DNA of 34,641 bases, from NCBI GenBank assembly GCA_018658605.1, contig JABHUV010000292.1:1-34641 (forward strand), written 5' to 3'. The position numbers were made by a program, and so were the translations under genes. This document shows, one piece after another, positions 25,899-34,641 of the stretch (its first letter is position 1; each line of letters begins with the position of its first letter). The DNA is from Planctomycetaceae bacterium. GTDB taxonomy: Bacteria > Planctomycetota > Planctomycetia > Pirellulales > Pirellulaceae. A model generated the notes under the pieces. The model was not told where the DNA came from and ran no database searches. It saw only the letters and a list, made by a program, of their open reading frames with translations.

Positions 25899-28232
25899 AT
25901 GAACTTTACCTTCCAAGCACTTACGTGGGGCTTCTTGATTGCCCTAGCCCCGCTGTTGATCCATTTGATCAATATGATGCGGCATCGTCGCGTCGAGTGG
26001 GCTGCAATGGATTTTTTGTTAGCAAGTTACAAAAAGCATCGTCGTTGGGTATGGCTAAAACAGCTACTATTACTCCTTCTGCGAATGTTTATCGTTGCGA
26101 TTATTGTTGCGATGTTGGCGCAATGGGACCCGGCAAGCAGCTGGCTCAATCGGTTCGGCGGTCGTGAAACACATCATTTCATATTACTCGACGATAGCTA
26201 TTCCATGTCTGAAACAGCCAGTGGTCAGTCAGCCTTTGACACTGCATCAAAAATCATCGACCGCATCGGTCTGCGTGCCAGCCAACTCAACAACCAACGC
26301 TTCACGCTACTACGATTTTCCCGAGCTGACATTAACTCGGTAACCGCGACTGCAGACACCGCCGAACAATTAGCACAGCAACTTGCCGATTTTTCGGGTG
26401 CCTACGTCGACACTAATTTTTCGACCCAACTTTCTGATCGACAAGAAGAAATTCAAGTCACACAGCTTGCCACAAGTCCGGTTGCCGCATTGGAGATGCT
26501 ACACCACTTACTGCCACTGAATTCAGATCAACATCGCAATGTCTATGTCATTTCTGACTTCCGCAAAAACGAATGGGGAGACACTCCCCAAATCCAAGAG
26601 GCGTTATCTGTAATTTCAGGAGAATCTGAAGAAATCCATTTTGTGGACTGCGTCAAAGCGGCGGAGAACAACTTAGCCATCATCGGACTGTCTCCGGCTG
26701 ATGACACTCGGGTCGCAGGTGTACCGTTGTTTATGCATTTACAAGTCCACAACTACGGCAAGCAAGTTGCAACAAAGGTGCAGGTTCAAATACGGTCGAT
26801 CTTCCATGCTCGCAGTCAACTTGATTCCAATGAACCCGCGTCGTTAGTTGGCCAAATCGACGAGTTACCGATGCTTGTCATTGACGCGATTGAACCGGGC
26901 GAAACAGTCACCAAACGCATTCAGGTATTCTTCCCCGAGGGCGGGCAACACGTCGTTGATGCCCAACTCCCAGAGGATTCATTACTGGCGGATAATCGTC
27001 GTTGGGCAGTGCTCGACTTTGCGGACGGCGACCATGTGCTACTGGTTGATGGATCGCCCGAAAAACGAAATGAGTATTTTCTAACGAGCGTGTTTCGTCC
27101 TAGTCAATTGACAAATACTGGGATCATCCCCGATGTGCAACCTGTTGAGTTCTTGCGTGACACGACACCAGATGCGTTGCAGAAATATAGTGCCATTTAC
27201 ATGATGGATGTGGCCCGACTCGATGCCGACGCAATCGTAAACCTCGAGCAATACGTGAAAGCCGGTGGTGGCTTGGCAATTTTCGCCGGTGATCAGATGG
27301 ACATTCAGTTCTATAACGATCAACTTTACAAAGAAGGGCAAGGGTTATTGCCCGTACGATTGGCCGGTCCTGCCCTACTTGTACCTCCGCTCGACGAAAC
27401 CACACCACATCTGGATATTCAAGACCACCCGGTCTTTGATTTCTTTCTAAACGAGCGCAATCCTCTGATTCGGCGAGTTAAGATTGACCAATATATCCAA
27501 GCAGATCCGCAATGGGTACCTGCTGATGACTCAACCGCCCGTATCATTTGTCGCTTACACAACCAACAACCATTCGCCATCGAGCAAACCTTTGGCCAAG
27601 GACGCATCATCAGTTTTCTCAGCACACTGAGCGCTGACTGGAATAACTGGAGTCAAGACCCTAGTTTCGTTGTCGTCACACTCAAACTCCACGCACACAT
27701 TACATCCAACCAACGTCTGCTTGATCAGCGTCAAGTCGGTTCGACGCTTCGCATACCATTGGACATCTCTCAATTCCGCAAAGACGTTGTTTTCCTACCA
27801 CCGTCGGACGATGCAACAACGCGGCCAATTGAACAAGTGCAAGCCACTCAACTCGATCCACAATCCCCGATTATGACCGCTGATCTTGGCCAGTCAGATC
27901 AGTCGTCACAGCGTGACAAAACTGGTACCAGCGGAATCTATGACGTCATCTACCAACGAACCGATGGCAGCTTCGAAGCACAGCGATTCGCGTTAAATGT
28001 TGAATCCCAAGAAGGTGATACAACAATCATCAATCGCCAAACTCTAATCGCAGACTTGAACCCTATCAGTATCGAACTCAATGACCTTGATGACTTCCTC
28101 GGTAGTGCCATTCAGCAAGCCGGTGGAACCGCAAGTTTCTGGATCATGTTGCTACTGCTAGCCGGATTACTTGGCGAACAATTTCTCGCCTACAAGATCA
28201 GTTACCACCCCGTGGTTGGGAGTAAGTCATGA
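25899..28232 (+). CDS. BatA-type membrane vWA protein with GATase-like domain
   Basis: A 777-residue protein. The N-terminal segment (about 1-75) is the BatA double-membrane module: a first helix at 5-25, the RHRRVEWAAMDFL loop and a second helix at 55-75. A vWA domain follows with a MIDAS motif DDSYS (98-102). A glutamine-amidotransferase-like fold is suggested at about 385-500 (VLLVDGSPEKRNEYFLTSVF, later GGGLAIFAGDQMD). One C-terminal helix lies at about 745-768. The bulk between the second and last helices is expected in the periplasm. It begins 35 bases after DUF58 with no Shine-Dalgarno. The last four bases overlap the next start (ATGA). A partner of MoxR/DUF58 by context. Confidence 0.88.
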   Translation: MNFTFQALTWGFLIALAPLLIHLINMMRHRRVEWAAMDFLLASYKKHRRWVWLKQLLLLLLRMFIVAIIVAMLAQWDPASSWLNRFGGRETHHFILLDDSYSMSETASGQSAFDTASKIIDRIGLRASQLNNQRFTLLRFSRADINSVTATADTAEQLAQQLADFSGAYVDTNFSTQLSDRQEEIQVTQLATSPVAALEMLHHLLPLNSDQHRNVYVISDFRKNEWGDTPQIQEALSVISGESEEIHFVDCVKAAENNLAIIGLSPADDTRVAGVPLFMHLQVHNYGKQVATKVQVQIRSIFHARSQLDSNEPASLVGQIDELPMLVIDAIEPGETVTKRIQVFFPEGGQHVVDAQLPEDSLLADNRRWAVLDFADGDHVLLVDGSPEKRNEYFLTSVFRPSQLTNTGIIPDVQPVEFLRDTTPDALQKYSAIYMMDVARLDADAIVNLEQYVKAGGGLAIFAGDQMDIQFYNDQLYKEGQGLLPVRLAGPALLVPPLDETTPHLDIQDHPVFDFFLNERNPLIRRVKIDQYIQADPQWVPADDSTARIICRLHNQQPFAIEQTFGQGRIISFLSTLSADWNNWSQDPSFVVVTLKLHAHITSNQRLLDQRQVGSTLRIPLDISQFRKDVVFLPPSDDATTRPIEQVQATQLDPQSPIMTADLGQSDQSSQRDKTGTSGIYDVIYQRTDGSFEAQRFALNVESQEGDTTIINRQTLIADLNPISIELNDLDDFLGSAIQQAGGTASFWIMLLLLAGLLGEQFLAYKISYHPVVGSKS

Positions 28233-31012
28233 ACGTTCTGCTGAATACCCTCCTCAACAACCTAGACGTGACCAACATGTTCGCCCAAGTGCAACAAACC
28301 CGACTTCAATTTGCCCGTGTACATGCGCTTACCGAAGCATGGCATTGGCTCCTCTTGGTGCTTATTTGTGTATTATTGGTCACTTACGTTGTCTGGATGT
28401 ATCGCCGCGATGCGCTCGAACTGCGCAAATCAACGGCCTGTACCTTGATCCTATTACGAGTCGCTGCGCTTGTTGGCATCTTATTCTTTTACTTGAATTT
28501 AGAACGACTTACCGAAGAAACTATCGTCAAGAATTCCCGTGTACATGTCCTTGTGGATACCAGTCAAAGTATGGGGCTACGCGATGACAGCGATCAGACA
28601 CAGGTAAATCGAATCTCGCACGTGGTCAACGAACTAGCCGAAGGCGAAACCATTCAAGGATTAAGAGAAAAGCATGACGTGTTCGTATACCGTTTTTCAG
28701 AGAATGTACGGCCTACGGAAATCGCTGCCTTCCCACGTGTTGCTCGAGAATCGACTGGTCAAGAAAATGGGCTCAACGCCCAGGTTATTGCCGACGTACG
28801 TAAGCTTGTGCAAATTGGATTAGCACTGCTTGGGGCGGCGACTCTGTTGCTGTTGTATTACTTATTCCGCGCTCGACACAATCAACAAAACGAAACAGGT
28901 GCATGGTCGCTATTGAGCGGTGTAGTCCTAGCCATTGCGGCAGTCGTTATTGTAGGCGTTGGGAATCTGCGACATCCAGAATTGTCCTTCACCGACTCGC
29001 TAGGAATCACTTCGCCAGATCTGACCCAAGTTTCCACTAATCCCGATGTTACTAACCTTGAATTCGATCTGTCCGATGTTGATTGGGCATCCGCTCTTTC
29101 ACCGCGCGGTACGAAAACCAGACTTGGAGATGCCATTGAATATCTCGTCACCAAAGAACGCGGCGGACCAATCGCTGGTATCGTCGTTTATACTGATGGA
29201 CGTAACAATTCCGGCGAATCACTCGAAGCCGCGGCGAGAATCGCTCGTGGATTCAAAATCCCTCTCTATCCAATAGGTATTGGCAGCGATCAACAAGCCA
29301 AAAATGTGCGGATCGTTGACATGGAAGCACCGCAACGAATCTATCCGGGTGACAACTTCAAAATCACCGGCTATATCCAAGCGTTCGGCTATGAAAACAC
29401 GTCGGTAACCGTTGAACTGATTAGCCGTCCCACAGGAACTGCCGTTGACGATGAGTCACAGAACACCGTCGAAGAACAGACCCAGTGGGATCTTGGCAGC
29501 GACGGTCAAACTCGACCTGTCGAATTTGAGATTGATCCCGACGATAGCCTTGAAGGAAAACGTGACTACATCATTCGGATTCAGCCTCCGAAAGATGATA
29601 ACAATCCTCGCGATAACCAAAAGTCCGGAACGATTGAAATCGTCACTCGCCGAAACCGTGTCCTCTTAATTGCGGGTGGTCCAACACGTGAATATCGCTT
29701 CCTCAGGAATCTGTTGTACCGCGATCGCGAAATTCAAGTCGACGTATTTTTGCAAACGGGAGAAGTTGGTATCAGCCAAGAAGCTGATGACATCCTATTT
29801 GATTTCCCTCAACTTGACGACGAACTTTTTCAATATGATTGCGTCGTCGCCTTCGATCCCGATTGGCAGCAGTTTGATGATTCACAACTACAACTCCTTG
29901 AAAAATGGGTCTCTGAAAATGCCGGGGGATTAATTGTCGTCGCTGGGCCTGTGTTCACTCCCGAATGGTCTCGGATGCGTCGCGGTCGACGGCCTGGTAT
30001 AGACTTAATTAAAAACCTTTACCCTGTCGTCTTTTACAACCAAGGTGGTGTTACACTGAGCTTGGGTCGTTTCGGCGGTGATACCGCATGGCCGGTACAA
30101 TTCTCCAATGAAGGACTCTCGGCTGAATTTCTCTGGCTCGATAACGATCAAATTGGTAGTGAACAAGCATGGGCATCCTTCGATGGCGTCTTTGGGTACT
30201 ACAAAGCCAAAGACCCGAAGCCGGGCGCAAAGGTTTATGCACGTTTTTCTGACCCTGAAACCGCGATCGACCAAGAACTTCCAATCTACATGGCTGGTCA
30301 TTTCTATGGGGCCGGACGAGTTTTCTACCAAGCAAGCGGTGAGATGTGGCGACTGCGGAGCATTGAAGAAGATTTTTTTGAAAAATACTATACCAAGCTA
30401 ATCCGCTGGGCCGCACAAGGGAGATTACTACGAGACTCCAACCGCGGGGTCCTACTAACCGATAAAGACCGCTGCTTTCTTGGGGAACACATTAGCCTAC
30501 GAGCCAAACTTACCGATGCTCAACGTGACCCCCTAACTGTTGAATCTGTGACAGCGACTCTAGTCAGCCCAAGTGGAACACGCGACGCAATTGAACTTGA
30601 GAAACTCGCTGATGCAACACAACCTGGCATGTATGTCAGCCAATTTATCGCGACTCAACAAGGTGATTATCGCATAGAATTGGCACTGCCCGGCAGTTCT
30701 GATTTATTGACACGGGAGGTGCGAGTCCGAGTGCCTCAATTAGAAATTGAAAACCCTCGACGTGACGATGCCCAGCTATCTCATGTCGCTCAGCAAACAT
30801 CGGGACATTATTTTATCGGCGTTGAAGACTCAACAAACAACAGTTCAAACCAATCATTAACACAGATTATCTCTGTTCATGATCAGGAAACTGAATTACC
30901 TGGCACACCAGATCGCGATTTCGAGCAGCGATTGATGGGGTGGTTAATCGCTTTAATTAGTGGCGTCCTTTGCTTCGAATGGATCATCCGCAGATTAAGT
31001 AAACTAGCCTGA
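28229..31012 (+). CDS. Multi-pass membrane vWA/GATase-like protein
   Basis: A 927-residue protein with about five membrane helices (37-57, 72-90, 193-214, 226-246 and near 901-920). A vWA MIDAS motif DTSQS (110-114) follows helix 2. The remaining vWA elements, the Thr near TKTRLGDA (about 296-302) and YTDG with Asp323, come only after helices 3 and 4. The vWA domain thus appears split by a membrane hairpin. A GATase-like region is likely at about 475-620 (VLLIAGGPTREYRFLRNLLY, then WVSENAGGLIVVAGP). No catalytic Cys-His pair was seen. It overlaps the previous gene by ATGA and precedes the next by 41 bases. It is probably a structural subunit of the MoxR/vWA system; the exact role is unknown. 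Confidence 0.85.
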   Translation: MNVLLNTLLNNLDVTNMFAQVQQTRLQFARVHALTEAWHWLLLVLICVLLVTYVVWMYRRDALELRKSTACTLILLRVAALVGILFFYLNLERLTEETIVKNSRVHVLVDTSQSMGLRDDSDQTQVNRISHVVNELAEGETIQGLREKHDVFVYRFSENVRPTEIAAFPRVARESTGQENGLNAQVIADVRKLVQIGLALLGAATLLLLYYLFRARHNQQNETGAWSLLSGVVLAIAAVVIVGVGNLRHPELSFTDSLGITSPDLTQVSTNPDVTNLEFDLSDVDWASALSPRGTKTRLGDAIEYLVTKERGGPIAGIVVYTDGRNNSGESLEAAARIARGFKIPLYPIGIGSDQQAKNVRIVDMEAPQRIYPGDNFKITGYIQAFGYENTSVTVELISRPTGTAVDDESQNTVEEQTQWDLGSDGQTRPVEFEIDPDDSLEGKRDYIIRIQPPKDDNNPRDNQKSGTIEIVTRRNRVLLIAGGPTREYRFLRNLLYRDREIQVDVFLQTGEVGISQEADDILFDFPQLDDELFQYDCVVAFDPDWQQFDDSQLQLLEKWVSENAGGLIVVAGPVFTPEWSRMRRGRRPGIDLIKNLYPVVFYNQGGVTLSLGRFGGDTAWPVQFSNEGLSAEFLWLDNDQIGSEQAWASFDGVFGYYKAKDPKPGAKVYARFSDPETAIDQELPIYMAGHFYGAGRVFYQASGEMWRLRSIEEDFFEKYYTKLIRWAAQGRLLRDSNRGVLLTDKDRCFLGEHISLRAKLTDAQRDPLTVESVTATLVSPSGTRDAIELEKLADATQPGMYVSQFIATQQGDYRIELALPGSSDLLTREVRVRVPQLEIENPRRDDAQLSHVAQQTSGHYFIGVEDSTNNSSNQSLTQIISVHDQETELPGTPDRDFEQRLMGWLIALISGVLCFEWIIRRLSKLA

Positions 31013-31053
31013 CATGCACACAATCCAACAATCACTTCCAACCCACGTTCATC

Positions 31054-33675
31054 ATGAATAATCTCACGTCACAACTCGACCCGAAAATTCAACAGTTACT
31101 GCAATCTCTGCGTGCACGAATTAAAATGTATGTCTGGGTTGAAGGCATTAGCCTCGGCATGATCTGGGTTACCTCTATGTTCTGGATCGGTTTGGCGATG
31201 GATTACCTGCCAATTTTGGTTGGTGCCAATGAATTAAGCTCCGTGGCTCGCGCTATATTACTCCTCGTAGTCGCGGCCGCCTTTGGCTATATTCTGTACC
31301 GTTGGGTTTTCCAACGAGCGTTCGTTACGTTTTCTGATCGTAGTATGGCAATTTTACTTGAACGTCAATTCTCTGATTTCAATGACAGCCTTGTAACCTC
31401 CGTGACACTCAAAAAGAACTCCACGGGAACCGATACTCGCACCGACGACAACAAGGAAGCTGATATAGTTAGCGATATCGCCTATAGCAGGCAAATGTTA
31501 TCGGAAACTGTCGAATCAGCATTGCTATCGCTCGATGGTGTTAATGTTAATCAAGTCTTCAACAAGCGACTGCTATTAAAACGCGTCGTGATCGCCGTTG
31601 CTCTAGTTGCCTCGATAATTCTATTCGCCGCAACAAATAAATCGATGGCGGATCTCGCAATGCGACGCCTATATTTGCTAGACGGTGAAAAATGGGAACG
31701 AGCCGCCCATATTCAAATCGTCGGCATCTCTGTCATTCGAGATAATTTTACAGGTTACGATTTCCAAACACCCGAACAATTAAAGTTTACTCAAGGACAC
31801 GTCAAAGTAGCTCGAGGTGCGACACTGCGAATCCTCATTCAAGCCGACGGTGACAAACAGATTCCAGAACGCTGCTCGTTTCATTATCAGACAGCCGATG
31901 GTGTCAGCGGACAACGACGCCTGATCAAGGAGGGCGGGGCACCTGAACAAGATCAATATTTCGTACTCGCAGACAATCCAATCGATGGAATATCCGAAAG
32001 CCTCGAATTCGAGATCTTTGGCCATGACCATCGCATCGGACCGTTTTATATTGATGTCGTTGAAAGCCCTGAGATAAGTCAAGTCACCCTCGACTACGAA
32101 TACCCGGCCTACACAGAACTGTTGCCTGTGGAAGATCAAGACTGGATTCCCGGTCGAACGACCCTGCCGCTAGGCACATCGGTACAGCTCAATCTATTAA
32201 CAAACAAACCAGTGCAACAACTACATATTGTGGACCCCGCAATGGCACAATATCTCGTGACGTATACAGACATTGAAGACGCACGAAATTCAAAGAATAT
32301 CCCCGTCAGTATTTTGTCGCAGTCAGCAACCCCCACGGATATGCCAGAACTTTGGAACAAATCGCAGTTGGATAACCTAACAAATGCCGCCGGAACAACA
32401 ATTCAATTCACGATCGAAAATCAAAAGCTCAGAGTCTGCGATGCATCTCAGGAAATCCTCGATACCGACACGGCGATCCACTGCCTTACAGCATCTGGGC
32501 AACAACTCATAGTCCAAATCGCTGGAGACCGCAGCGAATTTCAATTCCCCGTCGAACACCTTAATCAAGACTTGGTTCTGAATGTCTCATTGCTCGATAG
32601 TGATGGGATCATTTCCACCGAACCATTCATTGTAGGTATTGCTGCGCTTGCCGACAAAGCACCTAGTGTCGAAATTGGGCTGATGGGAATCGGCACAGCG
32701 GTTACTCCCGACGTCATTATCCCTGTAGAGGGTACCGTTTCGGATGATTACGGCATTCAGTCAAGTTGGTTTGACGTCCAACTCGATGAAGGCGATCCAC
32801 TTAAGTTTTCCATCACTTTGGTGGAAGGTGATCAGGTTCAATCCCCGCTGGATTTCCGCGAGCAACGAGCCGCTGACAGTCGAGCTGAAATAAAACCTGG
32901 AGAGAAAATCAATCTGAGTGTTCGAGCTAATGACAATTATGACCTACAAGGTGATCCGAACATCGGTAGCAGTAGTCAATTTGCGTTGGACGTCGTTACC
33001 CCTACGGAATTGCTAGCTGGACTGGAACGCCGTGAATTGTCGCTACGTCAACGATATGAACTAATCATTGCCGAAGTGCAAGGCATGCGAGATTCACTAC
33101 AACTCGTACTTGAAAGTGCCACTCAACTTGAAAACAACTCGACGGGTTCAGCCAATGAAGCGGAACCAGAAGACGATGATGGTAATCAACTGTCGCCTGA
33201 AGAGAAAAAATTGCGCGAAGAAAGTCTGCGGCTTCTAAGAACTCAACGAGCGATTGTTCAAAGCCAAAAATCCAATCAAGAATCACTCGGTATCGCTATC
33301 TCATTCGATGACATTCGCCTGCAGTTAATGAATAATCGTGTTGACACGGAAGATCATAAAAATCGGTTACTTCAAAAAATATCCGACCCGTTACGATTGA
33401 TATGTGAAGTAGAATTTCCTGCGTTAGATACAGAATTAACCGAACTTGAGATAGTAATTGGTGGAAAAGCGAACCAAATTGACCAAGCAGCCCTAGCACT
33501 CGAAAAAGCAGACATCGTCTTGCTTAAAATGACCGTCGTCTTGGACAATATGCTGGAATTAGAGACTTACAACGAACTTATTGATCTGATTCGGGGTTTA
33601 ATCGACGATCAAGAACAAATCAATGAAAAGACTCAACAAGAACGTAAAAAACAGGTTCTTGATCTGCTAAAATGA
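31054..33675 (+). CDS. Large membrane protein, DUF4175-like, with C-terminal coiled coil
   Basis: An 873-residue protein. Two N-terminal membrane helices (about 29-48 and 65-84) and a third (about 177-195) are followed by a long extracytoplasmic region rich in beta strands. Its last 220 residues (about 650-873) are Glu/Gln/Leu-rich and probably coiled coil, with an acidic break (EPEDDDG) near 705. The layout resembles DUF4175 proteins that sit at this position in MoxR-BatA clusters; I am moderately sure of that family. There is no enzyme motif. The start has no Shine-Dalgarno. It is followed after 198 bases by a secreted repeat protein. Confidence 0.72.
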   Translation: MNNLTSQLDPKIQQLLQSLRARIKMYVWVEGISLGMIWVTSMFWIGLAMDYLPILVGANELSSVARAILLLVVAAAFGYILYRWVFQRAFVTFSDRSMAILLERQFSDFNDSLVTSVTLKKNSTGTDTRTDDNKEADIVSDIAYSRQMLSETVESALLSLDGVNVNQVFNKRLLLKRVVIAVALVASIILFAATNKSMADLAMRRLYLLDGEKWERAAHIQIVGISVIRDNFTGYDFQTPEQLKFTQGHVKVARGATLRILIQADGDKQIPERCSFHYQTADGVSGQRRLIKEGGAPEQDQYFVLADNPIDGISESLEFEIFGHDHRIGPFYIDVVESPEISQVTLDYEYPAYTELLPVEDQDWIPGRTTLPLGTSVQLNLLTNKPVQQLHIVDPAMAQYLVTYTDIEDARNSKNIPVSILSQSATPTDMPELWNKSQLDNLTNAAGTTIQFTIENQKLRVCDASQEILDTDTAIHCLTASGQQLIVQIAGDRSEFQFPVEHLNQDLVLNVSLLDSDGIISTEPFIVGIAALADKAPSVEIGLMGIGTAVTPDVIIPVEGTVSDDYGIQSSWFDVQLDEGDPLKFSITLVEGDQVQSPLDFREQRAADSRAEIKPGEKINLSVRANDNYDLQGDPNIGSSSQFALDVVTPTELLAGLERRELSLRQRYELIIAEVQGMRDSLQLVLESATQLENNSTGSANEAEPEDDDGNQLSPEEKKLREESLRLLRTQRAIVQSQKSNQESLGIAISFDDIRLQLMNNRVDTEDHKNRLLQKISDPLRLICEVEFPALDTELTELEIVIGGKANQIDQAALALEKADIVLLKMTVVLDNMLELETYNELIDLIRGLIDDQEQINEKTQQERKKQVLDLLK

Positions 33676-33873
33676 AAACATGGCACTCAAGTGTTTGCAA
33701 GTCGTAAAATCGGTATGTGTATCGCTTGTATTATTCGAATCTCTAGAGGTTCCAACAACGTCGAATTATCGGTATTGCGATAGACAGAAACCACTGAAAT
33801 TTTATAAAAACAGCGTGCGTGGAAACAAACCACAAACAAATCGAACAATGCATTAGGTAGGGATCGGAATTCC

Positions 33874-34641
33874 ATGACATCCATGTCTTCAACGACCGCA
33901 AGCAAAACGCTTCTTAGCCCTCTCACGTTACTGCTGATTCTTGCCTTACTCTTATTCGATTCCAACACAATTCGTCTTGCGCCTCAAGTACAAGCCCAAG
34001 GGGCTACGGAAGCCGATGTATTACCCACAACGGAAAAAGTCAAACCCAATTCTGCCGCCCAACTTGCTCTATCACAAAGCCAAATTGCAGAACGATACAA
34101 ACGAATTGAAGAACTGATCTTACGAATGGCGGAATTCGAAGCAGCTAACAATCCAAAACGGGCTGCTCTTCTGCGACAAGCTTACAAACAATCACGTGAC
34201 AATCTTACCGCAACCCAACTGCAAACTATCGTCCGACTGCTGAATCAAGAACAACTCAAACGCGCAGTCGACACACAAGCGGAATCGCAAGTTGCGCTGC
34301 AAAAGTTGCTCGAGTTGCTCATGACTGAAGATCGTTCTGATCGTTTACAAAATGAAAAAACTCGTATTCGCGCCTACATCCGGGATGTTGAAAGACTGTT
34401 ACGTGAACAACGCTCAATCCAAGGTCAAAACCAAGGCGGAGCTGATGCCGAGCGCATCGCTAAACAACAAGGAGAGCTTGCTGGAAAAACTGGCGAGCTA
34501 GCTGACAAGATCCGCGAAAACGAAGAAGGCGGCAAACCGGGTGAAGGTGAACCGGGCGAAGGCAAACCGGGTGAAGGCAAACCGGGTGAAGGCAAACCGG
34601 GTGAAGGCAAACCGGGTGAAGGTGAACCGGGTGAAGGTGAA
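33874..34641 (+). CDS. Secreted helical protein with Pro-Gly-Glu-Lys repeats, 3'-truncated
   Basis: An open frame of 256 codons that runs off the window end. A signal peptide-like start (ATG at 33874 or 33883) has a hydrophobic core at about 17-31 and a likely cleavage site near VQAQG (about 46). Residues 60-200 are strongly helical and charged, with Gln, Glu, Leu and Lys, probably coiled coil. From about residue 220 the sequence is a run of GKPGE-type five-residue repeats. No family is recognised. Long helical proteins with low-complexity tails often end MoxR-BatA clusters in planctomycetes. The full length cannot be known from this window. The upstream 198-base gap shows no clear Shine-Dalgarno or promoter. 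Confidence 0.75.
   Translation, partial: MTSMSSTTASKTLLSPLTLLLILALLLFDSNTIRLAPQVQAQGATEADVLPTTEKVKPNSAAQLALSQSQIAERYKRIEELILRMAEFEAANNPKRAALLRQAYKQSRDNLTATQLQTIVRLLNQEQLKRAVDTQAESQVALQKLLELLMTEDRSDRLQNEKTRIRAYIRDVERLLREQRSIQGQNQGGADAERIAKQQGELAGKTGELADKIRENEEGGKPGEGEPGEGKPGEGKPGEGKPGEGKPGEGEPGEGE
34531..34641 (+). repeat. 15-nt in-frame tandem repeat at the window end
   Basis: Seven complete 15-base units of GGCAAACCGGGTGAA type and a partial eighth reach the last base. Two kinds of unit occur: with AAA (Lys) and with GAA (Glu) at the second codon. They encode GKPGE or GEPGE. The array may continue beyond the window. Confidence 0.95.

Noticed and set aside
25781..26167. 128-residue plus-strand frame across the DUF58/BatA junction
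   Set aside because: It overlaps both well-supported genes in another frame and shows no domain.
34425..34610. Minus-strand frame with PSPGL repeats
   Set aside because: It is the reverse-strand reading of the 15-base repeat; the plus-strand frame has a signal peptide and a long coherent protein.

Overview
The window looks like a piece of a planctomycete chromosome, most likely a Pirellulales-type member of the Planctomycetota. This is inferred from gene content only. The pointers are a Ser/Thr kinase with a helical N-terminal module, very large PQQ-propeller/TPR proteins, a secreted squalene-cyclase-fold protein with HEAT-like repeats, ExbB/ExbD/ExbD clusters and a MoxR-DUF58-BatA-type operon. 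Many genes also lack a clear Shine-Dalgarno sequence. I see no transposase, integrase, phage gene or CRISPR array.

Layout. (1) 1-1122, plus strand: the end of an RluA-type pseudouridine synthase, overlapped by a Maf nucleotide pyrophosphatase. (2) 1175-15073, minus strand: nine closely spaced genes, probably one transcription unit. In order of transcription these are a secreted prenyltransferase/squalene-oxidase-repeat protein, a single-pass TonB-like protein, ExbB/TolQ, ExbD, ExbD, a membrane-anchored PQQ-propeller protein, a family-5 solute-binding protein with a long helical N-terminal extension, a putative lipoprotein and a membrane-anchored Ser/Thr kinase. A good sigma70-like promoter lies upstream. 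(3) 15404-15476: tRNA-Phe(GAA), plus strand. (4) 15562-17613, minus strand: a two-gene unit of a 3-hydroxyacyl-CoA dehydrogenase family protein followed by a membrane-bound SGNH-hydrolase-like protein. (5) 17778-18200, minus strand: an HU-family protein with an Ala/Pro/Glu tail, an excellent ribosome site and a strong intrinsic terminator. (6) 18201-18826: a gene-free divergent regulatory region with palindromes and potential leader hairpins. (7) 18827-34641, plus strand: a 1640-residue secreted PQQ-TPR-PQQ protein, then MoxR ATPase, DUF58, a BatA-type vWA protein, a second vWA/GATase-like membrane protein, a DUF4175-like coiled-coil membrane protein, and the start of a secreted protein that runs off the window in a 15-nt tandem repeat.

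How the genes may work together. The minus-strand cluster reads like an energised envelope machine. ExbB/ExbD would harvest the proton gradient, the TonB-like protein would transmit force, and the secreted solute-binding, propeller and lipoprotein components would act outside the membrane. A kinase from the same unit could couple it to signalling. The plus-strand cluster is a MoxR/vWA system, a class thought to act as a chaperone or maturation machine for envelope proteins. Family names follow from visible motifs; the joint function of each cluster is inference.
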